Shown one piece after another: positions 1-6,995 of a stretch of 47,126 nucleotides of DNA. Source of the stretch: a virus. How positions within the stretch are numbered: the first letter of the stretch is position 1; each line of letters begins with the position of its first letter. The stretch covers positions 1 to 47,126 of the IMG/VR virus record IMGVR_UViG_3300034418_011649. One strand, written 5' to 3'. The position numbers and the translations under genes were made by a program. The notes below the pieces were generated by a model. The model saw only the letters and a program-made list of their open reading frames with translations. It was not told the DNA's origin and did not search any database.

Positions 1-988
1 CTTCATCATCTGCATGATCTTCTGCAACTTCTCTAGCTACACCTATTACGCTTTCATCTGTAGCTTCTTCAATAGTAATATATCTATTTCTAAGAGAGCG
101 ATATAAAATATCAAATGCAAGAGGTTCTAAATCTGTGGGAATACCTTCTTTTAAAGTATATTCTTTTTCTTCAGGGGTTTGTAACATAGCAATTGCTTTA
201 TCAATTTTATTAAGCATATCACCATATTTGTCTGCGATTGGACCACCTTCTATTTCGGCTTCTTGTTCCATATCGCGCATGATTTGGGCACGTTTATCTT
301 TTAATGCTTTTAATTGACTTAATCTTTTAGCATTTTTTGCAAAGAATTTATCGTTACCATCACCACCAGCATTAGCAGCTTTCATTTTAGCAGCTCTCAT
401 TTTCATCATGATTGGATCATTGATGTCCATTTCATCAATTGGTTCCATCATTTTAGAAGCCATAGCCATAAATTTTGGGTGGTATTGTCTAGCGTATCTT
501 TGGGCTGCAGACATGATTAAACCATCTCTATCTGTTTTATACTCTTCCCAATCGTCCCAATAAAAATCAACTGCATCTTCTGCAGCAGACATAATTTGAG
601 ATAAACCAGGGAATTCTGTTGGGTTACCTAAATCTCTATGAATGGATTGGTTCATGATTGATTGATCTGAACTACCCCATTCTTTCATCATTGATTTCTC
701 GATAGCGGCACCACGTTTTTCTTCGTAGTCTGACAATTTACCATCTTTATTTAGATCTGCTTTTTTAGGATTTTTTAAAGCATCCTTAATCATTTCTTTA
801 AGTCTAGAATTAGGTTGTTCCATATTTTCTGTTTGTTTTTTTGCTATATTAGTTGCTCTTCCATATAATACCTTTTCAGCATCCTTACCGTACTTTTTAA
901 CTAAGGCACGCTTGTTTTTTTTCATGTCTTTGATAATGTCCTCTCTCTTGTTGAGTTCAGCTTTGGTAAGTTTGCGTTCGTTAAGCAT
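1..988 (-). CDS. Virion-associated-type protein with EF-hand motif, 3' end outside the window
   Basis: The open frame starts at ATG 988 and runs off the left edge, giving about 329 residues. An in-frame TAA lies four codons upstream, so the start is firm. It begins MLNERKLTKAEL, an LNE motif right at the N-terminus. Residues 78-89 read DLNKDGKLSDYE, which fits a calcium-binding EF-hand loop (D1, N3, D5, G6, L8, E12). The rest is helical and charged, with Met-rich stretches and a late TLKE-G motif. I do not recognise the family. It follows the Hc1-like gene by 9 bases and belongs to the block of leader-bearing proteins. A packaged or prohead protein is the likely role, by context only. Confidence 0.7.
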   Translation of the reverse strand, partial: MLNERKLTKAELNKREDIIKDMKKNKRALVKKYGKDAEKVLYGRATNIAKKQTENMEQPNSRLKEMIKDALKNPKKADLNKDGKLSDYEEKRGAAIEKSMMKEWGSSDQSIMNQSIHRDLGNPTEFPGLSQIMSAAEDAVDFYWDDWEEYKTDRDGLIMSAAQRYARQYHPKFMAMASKMMEPIDEMDINDPIMMKMRAAKMKAANAGGDGNDKFFAKNAKRLSQLKALKDKRAQIMRDMEQEAEIEGGPIADKYGDMLNKIDKAIAMLQTPEEKEYTLKEGIPTDLEPLAFDILYRSLRNRYITIEEATDESVIGVAREVAEDHADDE

Positions 989-997
989 GTGTTCTTT

Positions 998-1153
998 TTA
1001 CTTGTGGTTTCTTTTGAAATCAGCAGAAAAGTTTTTAATCTTGTTAGCAGCAGATCTACATCTACCTTTAGCAGCAGCTGATGTTTTATCAATTTCTGCT
1101 TCGATTAATAATACTTGTTCTTTAATTCCTTCTAGCAATTCTTTAGTTTCCAT
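998..1153 (-). CDS. Histone H1-like (Hc1-type) small basic protein
   Basis: A 51-residue frame with ATG at 1153 and TAA at 998-1000. It starts METKELLEGIKEQ and has a basic second half: AAAKGRCRSAANKIKNF, then KRNHK. The N-terminal acidic helix, then a small-residue/basic hinge and a Lys/Arg helix, resemble the short Hc1-type histone H1-like proteins of Bacteroidota, which bind DNA. It lies 9 bases before the start of the next gene and 32 after the 1186-1563 gene, in the same direction. A role in condensing phage or host DNA is inferred. An LLE-G motif at residues 6-9 could be a processing site, or chance. Confidence 0.65.
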   Translation of the reverse strand: METKELLEGIKEQVLLIEAEIDKTSAAAKGRCRSAANKIKNFSADFKRNHK

Positions 1154-1185
1154 AATTCTTATTTTTTATAAATTTTATTGTTTGT

Positions 1186-1563
1186 TTACTTTTCTTTTTG
1201 ATATGAAAGAAGACCAATCTTATTTCCTAAAACTTTAGGTCCACTTTCAATATCACCCTCAAGGCTGTCAAAAAAAGTTTTAATGCTTTTTAAAGCATCA
1301 AATTTATCTTTATTAACTATTATTTCAATGCGTTCAGCTTTATCATTTTCAGAATAAGCAATAGCTGCTTTTGTAGGATCATTAGCAACTGTATCTCGAG
1401 CATTATTTGGGACAGACAATTGCCCTTTAAAGAGTTTTGAGTCTATACCCAGACCTTTTAATCTACCAACTAAATCAGGGCCAAAATCTCCTAAAGTTTT
1501 ATAATCTTCCTCTTTTAATAGCCTACCTTCTGCTATATATTTTTTTAAATCGAAATTTTCCAT
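1186..1563 (-). CDS. Protein with capsid-targeting-like leader
   Basis: 125 residues, family not recognised. The N-terminus MENFDLKKYIAEGRLLKE closely resembles in form the T4 internal-protein leader (a short amphipathic stretch ending FIAE before A). Here the candidate cut is IAE|G at residue 12. The same leader, with near-identical DNA, opens the gene at 3791-4231. The body is a soluble mixed alpha/beta sequence of about 110 residues (valine/isoleucine strands around residues 75-85) without Cys or a visible catalytic motif. I infer a packaged internal protein processed by the prohead protease. Confidence 0.75.
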   Translation of the reverse strand: MENFDLKKYIAEGRLLKEEDYKTLGDFGPDLVGRLKGLGIDSKLFKGQLSVPNNARDTVANDPTKAAIAYSENDKAERIEIIVNKDKFDALKSIKTFFDSLEGDIESGPKVLGNKIGLLSYQKEK

Positions 1564-1571
1564 TTTATTTT
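1537..1571. repeat. 35-bp direct repeat covering a gene start, copy 1
   Basis: Perfectly matches 4205-4239. It covers the first eight codons of the leader (MENFDLKK) plus the A-rich upstream bases, so the leader cassette is duplicated at DNA level while the bodies differ. Confidence 0.85.
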
Positions 1572-1584
1572 ATTTTATTATTTG

Positions 1585-2544
1585 TTATTTTAAAATCCCA
1601 GCTAAACGTTTCATTCTTTTCATTTCAAATAGATCTTCTTCTTTTACAACATACTGACGAGTAAAGAATGTAATAGTATTACCTATTTGGTTTATTAATT
1701 TTTCATCACCCTTTGCCCTAGCAGCTTCTAATGCTGATTCTAAATGGGTTAAAATATCTTGAGTATCTCCTTCTAATTCAGGAGCAATTTCTTCTTCAGT
1801 GTCGTCTACAGTTACTTCTTCTTCAGTATCATCTACAGTTACTTCTTCTTCGTCGCCTTTAGCTTCTTCTTCTTGTTCTTCTAAACCACGTTCACGACGT
1901 AAAGTTTCTTCATCATGATCCATTTGTTGTTGGGTTAACATATTTATGAATTCCGCTTTAGGATCTTCTGGGAGTGTATCGATTTCACCTCGTTTTACTT
2001 TTTCAAGGAAATATGCTTTAGCTTGATCATCTAAAGACATATCAAATTCAGAAAGAGCATCTTCTTGTAAAAATGCTTGACGAATCATTTCTTTTAATTC
2101 TGATTTTTTTATTTTATTTGATTTTGGAGCTTCTTGAGCTTCATCTATTGTAGTCATTGCATAGCCAAGCATTGCAGCTGCCATACCAATACCCGCTGTT
2201 ATAGCACCTACATCAGTACCACCAAATCCATGACCTGCAACAAATGCTGTTGGTAATCCTAGTCCTACTAAGACACCACCAATTTTCTTTATAAGGTTTT
2301 CATCTAATTGTTGTGATTCATCTAAACCACCTGAAATGATTTTACCAATTTCTTTAGCTTTATCTAAAGTAATATCTTCTTTGCTGTAGTTAGGGCCTAA
2401 TACCTTTTCAGCAGCTGCCTTCATTGATGCTTGTTCTTCAGGTGAAAACTTATTTAAAAGTTTTTTACCTACAGACATTAATTTATCCTTAATAGTATCA
2501 ATAATACCTTCGTTTAACATTTCTTTTGATTCAGATTTTTTCAT
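1585..2544 (-). CDS. Putative processed polyprotein with a glycine-rich membrane segment
   Basis: 319 residues. Candidate [L/I]-x-E sites split it: MLNE|G at 12, QLDE|N at 82, TIDE|A at 135, with weaker FLQE at 161 and LSE at 166. The piece 83-135 is hydrophobic and Gly/Ala-rich (VLVGLGLPTAFVAGHG, then AITAGIGMAAAMLGYAM), like a membrane-inserting helical hairpin. The second half is acidic, with a tandem repeat EEEVTVDDT at about 232-250, and it ends in FEMKRMKRLAGILK. A similar ending (FDRMTQLAGL) closes the product of 2863-3789. No enzyme motif is seen. A packaged protein with a membrane-active fragment is inference from layout. Confidence 0.7.
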   Translation of the reverse strand: MKKSESKEMLNEGIIDTIKDKLMSVGKKLLNKFSPEEQASMKAAAEKVLGPNYSKEDITLDKAKEIGKIISGGLDESQQLDENLIKKIGGVLVGLGLPTAFVAGHGFGGTDVGAITAGIGMAAAMLGYAMTTIDEAQEAPKSNKIKKSELKEMIRQAFLQEDALSEFDMSLDDQAKAYFLEKVKRGEIDTLPEDPKAEFINMLTQQQMDHDEETLRRERGLEEQEEEAKGDEEEVTVDDTEEEVTVDDTEEEIAPELEGDTQDILTHLESALEAARAKGDEKLINQIGNTITFFTRQYVVKEEDLFEMKRMKRLAGILK

Positions 2545-2569
2545 TGTAATTTTTTATTGATAAATATGG

Positions 2570-2863
2570 TTATTTCTTTAAACTATACGTTCCTTTTTTA
2601 TATTTTGCGGGTTTTGTGTTTTTAACAAACTGTTTTCCTTTTTTACTACCTTTAACTTTTTTAGCTACTGTAGCTTTTCTTTCTGCTTTAGTTAAAGATT
2701 GAGCTTTTTTTCTAGGTAAACATCTAGTAGTTGCTTTACCTTTTTTCATTGTACCACAAGGACCAGTAATATTGCCAGAAGTATTAATACGTACCCAATC
2801 TTCTTTTTTAAACCAATCGCGGAGTGATTCTTTTATTATTTCTTGTAGTCTTTCGTTTGTCAT
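2570..2863 (-). CDS. Small very basic protein, probable DNA-associated virion protein
   Basis: 97 residues. An N-terminal amphipathic helix (MTNERLQEIIKESLRDWF) is followed by a short domain reading WVRINTSGNITGPCGTM...RCLPRKKA, then a Lys-rich tail (KKVKGSKKGKQF, KYKKGTYSLKK). From memory, this pattern recurs in small proteins of marine T4-like phages; function unknown. The paired Cys in GPCGT and RCLP could bind metal or form a disulfide. IIKE|S at residue 12 is a possible leader cut. The start ATG overlaps the stop of the upstream gene by one base (TAATG), so the two are translationally coupled. Confidence 0.75.
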   Translation of the reverse strand: MTNERLQEIIKESLRDWFKKEDWVRINTSGNITGPCGTMKKGKATTRCLPRKKAQSLTKAERKATVAKKVKGSKKGKQFVKNTKPAKYKKGTYSLKK

Positions 2864-3789
2864 TACAATCCAGCTAATTGAGTCATTCTATCAAATTCAA
2901 TAGATTCTTTTTGAGGAAGTGGACAATAATTCCAAGCACCTTTAAATCCGTCTATTTCTTTATCTTTAGCTTCTTTTTCTTTAGCTTTAATATCTGCTGA
3001 GATTTTAGAGGCATCTTTAGCTTTAATAGCAGCACTGGTGCTACTAAAGATACCTTTATATAAGCTACCGTGGCCTAATTTTGCTAAAATAGCTTTGATT
3101 GGAGCTAACATTGCTATTAAACCTCCATATAATGCTTTACCACCAACTGCGGCTTGTTGAACACCAGTTCCGACAGCTGCACCTTTAGCAACCATAGCTG
3201 TGATTACTGGCCAAGCTGTTATGATTAATTTGATTACGAAGAATGCTATCAAAGCGATAATAATCCATTTATAAACAATTTTACCAGCTAACTCCATACA
3301 TTGTTTTTGTTCGTCACTTGGTCTGAAGGTTCTATAACGAATCATAGCAAACATTTTTGCGAAACCTTTATATGAGAAAGTATTATATACTTCTTTTATA
3401 AATTTTGTTACTGCTGATGCTCCATCTTTAGCTAGATCTTGAACTTTTTGGGGTACAAATTTATCTACTAGAGGAGCTAATTTTTCAGCTAATTTAGCCA
3501 GTATACCTTTAATCCATTCCGTAATATCTTTAACTATTTTAGTGCCTGTAAGGAAATCTTTTACACTACCCAGTACATTTAAAAATACCTTAACAATTCC
3601 TATGCCCTCATCTAATGGTTGTTTTTTTTCATCTACGAAGCCTTCTTTAAGAGCACTGTAGAATTCAAGATTGAGTTTCATTTCCTCTCTAATATCCCCA
3701 TTAGTTTTAGCTTCAGATAAAGTAACACCTTGGTGAGATTCCATCACCATTTTTACTACTGATTTTTGTTCTTCTCTTGTAAGTGTCAT
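2863..3789 (-). CDS. Putative processed membrane-active virion protein
   Basis: 308 residues from ATG 3789. An upstream ATG at 3852 is open, but it would overlap the previous gene by 62 bases, while 3789 sits one base after that gene's stop. Candidate cuts: TLSE|A at 26, LKE|G at 49, PLDE|G at 61. The segment after 61 is a series of amphipathic helices (IGIVKVFLNVLGSVKDF, WIKGILAKLAEKLAPLV). A strong transmembrane stretch follows at about 174-200 (WIIIALIAFFVIKLIITAW). The C-terminus FDRMTQLAGL matches the ending of the 1585-2544 product. Amphipathic helices plus a membrane anchor suggest membrane permeabilisation or DNA entry. That role is inference. Confidence 0.7.
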   Translation of the reverse strand: MTLTREEQKSVVKMVMESHQGVTLSEAKTNGDIREEMKLNLEFYSALKEGFVDEKKQPLDEGIGIVKVFLNVLGSVKDFLTGTKIVKDITEWIKGILAKLAEKLAPLVDKFVPQKVQDLAKDGASAVTKFIKEVYNTFSYKGFAKMFAMIRYRTFRPSDEQKQCMELAGKIVYKWIIIALIAFFVIKLIITAWPVITAMVAKGAAVGTGVQQAAVGGKALYGGLIAMLAPIKAILAKLGHGSLYKGIFSSTSAAIKAKDASKISADIKAKEKEAKDKEIDGFKGAWNYCPLPQKESIEFDRMTQLAGL

Positions 3790-3790
3790 T

Positions 3791-4231
3791 TTATTTATCT
3801 TCTTTTCTTTCTTGCCAATCATAAGATACACTATCTTCTGTGATAGGACCACCTTTAGCCCAAGTTCTACAAGTACGAGCTGAATGGCATTTAAAGTTAT
3901 GCATCCAACAGTAACCTAATCTACCACTATCATCTGAGACTTTACCAGGCATACATTCATCCATTCTAGGAGAAATATCAAAAGCAACACAATTACCACA
4001 TAGTGATGATTTAGCTGCTTTAACTGTTGTGTCCCAATATTCAGCTAATTCTTCCCAATAATCTCCTGGTTCATCTACATTTAATGGACCATATTTGATA
4101 TAATCAGCTTTAATTGAAGCATCTCGATTTTTAGTATTTACTTCTAAGTCTTGAGTTGCTATGGGGCAAGCCATTGCTGCTTCAAATAAGCGACCTTTAG
4201 CTAAATATTTTTTTAAATCGAAATTTTCCAT
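3791..4231 (-). CDS. Cys-rich protein with capsid-targeting-like leader
   Basis: 146 residues from ATG 4231, one base after the upstream stop. An in-frame ATG at 4384 is rejected because it lies deep inside the neighbour. The leader MENFDLKKYLAKGRLFE|A copies that of the gene at 1186-1563, with the possible cut at LFE 17. The body carries Cys 22, 78, 81, 93, 108, 115 and 121, in the pattern CGNC, ECMPG, GYCWMHNFKC, RTCRTWAKGGP. This Cys spacing suggests a metal or Fe-S site; similar small proteins occur, to my memory, in marine T4-like phages without known function. Confidence 0.75.
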   Translation of the reverse strand: MENFDLKKYLAKGRLFEAAMACPIATQDLEVNTKNRDASIKADYIKYGPLNVDEPGDYWEELAEYWDTTVKAAKSSLCGNCVAFDISPRMDECMPGKVSDDSGRLGYCWMHNFKCHSARTCRTWAKGGPITEDSVSYDWQERKEDK

Positions 4232-4239
4232 TTTATTTT
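4205..4239. repeat. 35-bp direct repeat covering a gene start, copy 2
   Basis: Second copy of 1537-1571, at the start of the Cys-rich protein gene. It supports the start choice at 4231. Confidence 0.85.
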
Positions 4240-6197
4240 TTCTTTGATTTACGTTTTTTTCTTCCAGACATTTGTCCTTTACATACTTTAACTGCACGAC
4301 CTGATAAATAAGCAGATGATTTTTCTCCTGCTGCTTTACGTCTTTTAATATATGCCTTACCTTTAGGGCATAATTCTTCTTCAATTACACCTTCACCTAA
4401 TTTAATAGTTTCGGCTAATGTTTGAGCTATTGATTTTTTCTTCTCATCACTACTGTGGCCAAAAGTTTTGTGAACTAGTTTGTCTAGTTTTTTGTGAAAT
4501 TCGTTTTCTTCTTCTTTAGAAGCTTCTAATAAACCTTGATCTTCTAATTCTTTTTCTAGTTTTTTTCCTTTTTTTCTAATATCAGATAATTTTTTCCAAT
4601 TTGCATCTGTTTTATCCTTATTATATGCTTTTGTTAATTCATATTCTTTATCTAATAAAGCATTATATTCTTCTTTAGTAGCATTGTTTAGGTCAGCTTC
4701 ATTCAAGGATTCATTCATACCTTGAAATTTTTTATTTACTTCTTTTTCTTTCTCACTGTTAAAAGCCTTAAGTTTTTCAAATTGTTGTTGAGTAAAATTA
4801 TAATCACCCCAATTAATTGATTTTTCTGGTATCCATTGATCTTTAGGTACCCTAAAATGCTCCCAATATTTATAACCATCATATGGAATTAAATAATACC
4901 CCCCAATTGTAAATCCTTGTAAAACAAATTTTTCACCTTGTTTATTTGTTATAATAGGTCTTTTACCTGGGTTAAGAAATTCTTCATTTAATTGCTCTAA
5001 TTCACCAACTAACATATCATAATCGTCCATCTGGAGTATACCTTGTTGTTTAGTAGCGGCAATTGCTTTTTCAGTTAAATCGTGTAAATCCATATCTGCT
5101 TGAGCATCTTCTCTAGCATACTCTAAAACACGGATAAACAATGGAACATCCATTGTGATAATATCAATTTGGTCTTCGTTTTCTTCTTCTTCTGTAGCTT
5201 CATTCATACCTAATCGAGCGTGTAATACTTCCATAAATGGAGTAAAATTATGGGTACCATATTCATCAATGAGAATTGAAGCAACTGCATTCGCAAAATC
5301 TGTGTAGGACATTGAATCATCAATTTGAAGCATAGCTGAATTAATAGCATTAGCTAAGGATTGTGACTTAGTACTACCTAAACTAGCTTCAAATAAATCA
5401 TCTACACTAGCACCTTGAAGATATCGATTATATAAATATTTTGCGTCTTTTCTTACTCGTTCATCACTTGGATATTCATCAGGTGCTGCCCCAGCCATCA
5501 TATCGTCTCTAACCATTTGAACAAAATTATTGTAGGTTAGTTTTTTATCTTCGTTTACTGATTCAAAATGAGATGATTGTCTGCCGCCTTGGGGTTTAAT
5601 AGTATCTTCAGCACTTGCCTTAAGTTGGTTTACTGTACCATATACTCTACTTCCTGTCTCCCAGGTTTTACCTGTTTCAGCATCTATAAGTTCATATTTT
5701 GCTCTATCAGGCATTACTTTAACTAATCTAAAAATAATATCTCCATATCTTGAAGGTACTTCTTTAGGCCAATTTGTGGTATTTTCTTCTAAAGATATGT
5801 CTTTAATATCTACATGGGATAAAGGCACTTTGAATGTATCTGTAGTGGCCATAAAATCCTCACCAGTAGTACGAGAAACATATCTTAAGGGTTTTGTAGA
5901 TGTAGTTTTAAATGGAATGCCTTTTTGTTTTAAATAAGCTGCAAGTTTTTCTTTGTTTTCTTCATAATTTGGGGTGGGTGTACCATCATTCATATGAGAT
6001 GAAAAAGGGAATGAAATATGGTCTTTATATTTTCTTACATAATCTTGACCTTCTTTACCTGTGAGATAAAATTCTAGACCCGGGTTATCTTCTTTATATA
6101 AATCAGCAGTTTTATCTGTGGTATTATACATTCTAACCACTATATTTTCTTTTAAAGGTTTAGAGAAGAATTCTTGTATTTTTTTTAAATCTTCCAT
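4233..6197 (-). CDS. Second putative prohead-processed polyprotein (654 residues)
   Basis: Unrelated short segments are separated by [L/I/M/V]-x-E motifs: PLKE|N 17, SLEE|N 138, SVNE|D 216, LFE|A 270, GMNE|A 333, QLNE|E 405, GMNE|S 496, SLNE|A 500, LLE|A 558. Segment 18-138 is mixed alpha/beta, 139-216 is a small beta-type domain, and 217-270 and 271-333 are helical. 406-496 is aromatic-rich (YYLIPYDGYKYWEHF), 501-558 is a coiled coil, and 609-654 is a basic module (CPKGKAYIKRRKAAGEK, GRAVKVCKGQM, then a Lys/Arg tail). I recognise no catalytic motif. The last module looks nucleic-acid binding. The layout parallels 6992-10750, so packaging and cleavage are inferred. Confidence 0.75.
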   Translation of the reverse strand: MEDLKKIQEFFSKPLKENIVVRMYNTTDKTADLYKEDNPGLEFYLTGKEGQDYVRKYKDHISFPFSSHMNDGTPTPNYEENKEKLAAYLKQKGIPFKTTSTKPLRYVSRTTGEDFMATTDTFKVPLSHVDIKDISLEENTTNWPKEVPSRYGDIIFRLVKVMPDRAKYELIDAETGKTWETGSRVYGTVNQLKASAEDTIKPQGGRQSSHFESVNEDKKLTYNNFVQMVRDDMMAGAAPDEYPSDERVRKDAKYLYNRYLQGASVDDLFEASLGSTKSQSLANAINSAMLQIDDSMSYTDFANAVASILIDEYGTHNFTPFMEVLHARLGMNEATEEEENEDQIDIITMDVPLFIRVLEYAREDAQADMDLHDLTEKAIAATKQQGILQMDDYDMLVGELEQLNEEFLNPGKRPIITNKQGEKFVLQGFTIGGYYLIPYDGYKYWEHFRVPKDQWIPEKSINWGDYNFTQQQFEKLKAFNSEKEKEVNKKFQGMNESLNEADLNNATKEEYNALLDKEYELTKAYNKDKTDANWKKLSDIRKKGKKLEKELEDQGLLEASKEEENEFHKKLDKLVHKTFGHSSDEKKKSIAQTLAETIKLGEGVIEEELCPKGKAYIKRRKAAGEKSSAYLSGRAVKVCKGQMSGRKKRKSKKK

Positions 6198-6206
6198 TAT
6201 TATAAT

Positions 6207-6392
6207 TTAAATAATTTTTTTCTTTTTAGCCTTAGGTTTAGGTAAATCTTCGATTATTGGGGTTTCCTCAATAGATTTTTCTTCTTTTACCTCTTGTTTA
6301 GTTTCTTTTGGATATTGTTTTACTACAGTATCTTTAATTGAAACTGTTCTACCAAAAGTATTACCATATTTTAATTTGTCAAATATTCCCAT
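6207..6392 (-). CDS. Small Lys-rich protein, unknown
   Basis: 61 residues, beginning MGIFDKLKYGNTFGRT and ending in a basic tail KPKAKKKKII. The middle is charged and probably disordered. No family recognised. An ATATTTATA motif lies four bases upstream of the ATG, and it is followed after 9 bases by the 654-residue polyprotein in the same direction. A packaged or assembly role is possible from context only. Confidence 0.65.
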   Translation of the reverse strand: MGIFDKLKYGNTFGRTVSIKDTVVKQYPKETKQEVKEEKSIEETPIIEDLPKPKAKKKKII

Positions 6393-6416
6393 ATATTATA
6401 AATATAAATATTAATT

Positions 6417-6995
6417 TTAAGAAACTTTCATACTTTCAAGAAAAGTAATACCTTCCTCTAATCTTTTAACTAAATCTTCTTTATTAGTATTTTCTTTCCA
6501 AGTCTCTATATCACCATTTTCAGCAATGTATGATTGTGTATTACCCTCTAAGAAATCTTTAATCCATTTTTTATAATCTTCAATAATAGAATCAATTTCT
6601 TTATTCTTCATTTCTTTTTCATACTCTCCCCATCTCCCTTCAACACGGATTTGATGTTCCATATCAATAACACAGTTTAAACATTTTTTATGTATTTTGT
6701 AATACTGTTTATCAATATGGGGAGTCATTTTAGATTTACAAGAAGGACAAAACATTGGAAATAAATGTGCTTTTTTAGCTTTATCTAATTTAGTTACATT
6801 TTGTTTTAAACCATTTTCAATAGTCCAAGTTCTACCATCTTCTTCCCACACATCTCCTTCTTTATGAAACTCTTGTTTTTTAGAATAACCTACACCTTGA
6901 GTTGTTCTATCCCCAGCATTTCCTTTTACTAGGTTACGCATACGTTCTACATCTCGTTTACTAAACTCTTTTTTTAAAACATTATCTTTTTTCAT
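6417..6995 (-). CDS. Zinc-binding phage protein of unknown function
   Basis: 192 residues. After a basic N-terminus comes a segment FSKRDVERMRNLVKGNAGDR, then WEEDGRTWTIENGLKQNVTK. Two Cys pairs follow, C83/C86 and C105/C108 (CPSC, CLNC), about 18 residues apart, consistent with a zinc ribbon. The last 80 residues are helical and acidic. I recall similar proteins in marine T4-like phages, unnamed. The start overlaps the end of the upstream polyprotein gene by four bases (ATGA-type), so expression is coupled. No [L/I]-x-E leader is present, unlike its neighbours. Confidence 0.75.
   Translation of the reverse strand: MKKDNVLKKEFSKRDVERMRNLVKGNAGDRTTQGVGYSKKQEFHKEGDVWEEDGRTWTIENGLKQNVTKLDKAKKAHLFPMFCPSCKSKMTPHIDKQYYKIHKKCLNCVIDMEHQIRVEGRWGEYEKEMKNKEIDSIIEDYKKWIKDFLEGNTQSYIAENGDIETWKENTNKEDLVKRLEEGITFLESMKVS

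Noticed and set aside
912-1238. Plus-strand frame of 108 codons
   Set aside because: It is a shadow over three minus-strand genes; composition is hydrophobic low-complexity, as expected from the antisense of Lys/Glu-rich genes.
3790-3852. Upstream start for the 308-residue membrane protein
   Set aside because: It would overlap the previous gene by 62 bases, while the inner ATG sits one base after that gene's stop and begins the expected leader-type helix.
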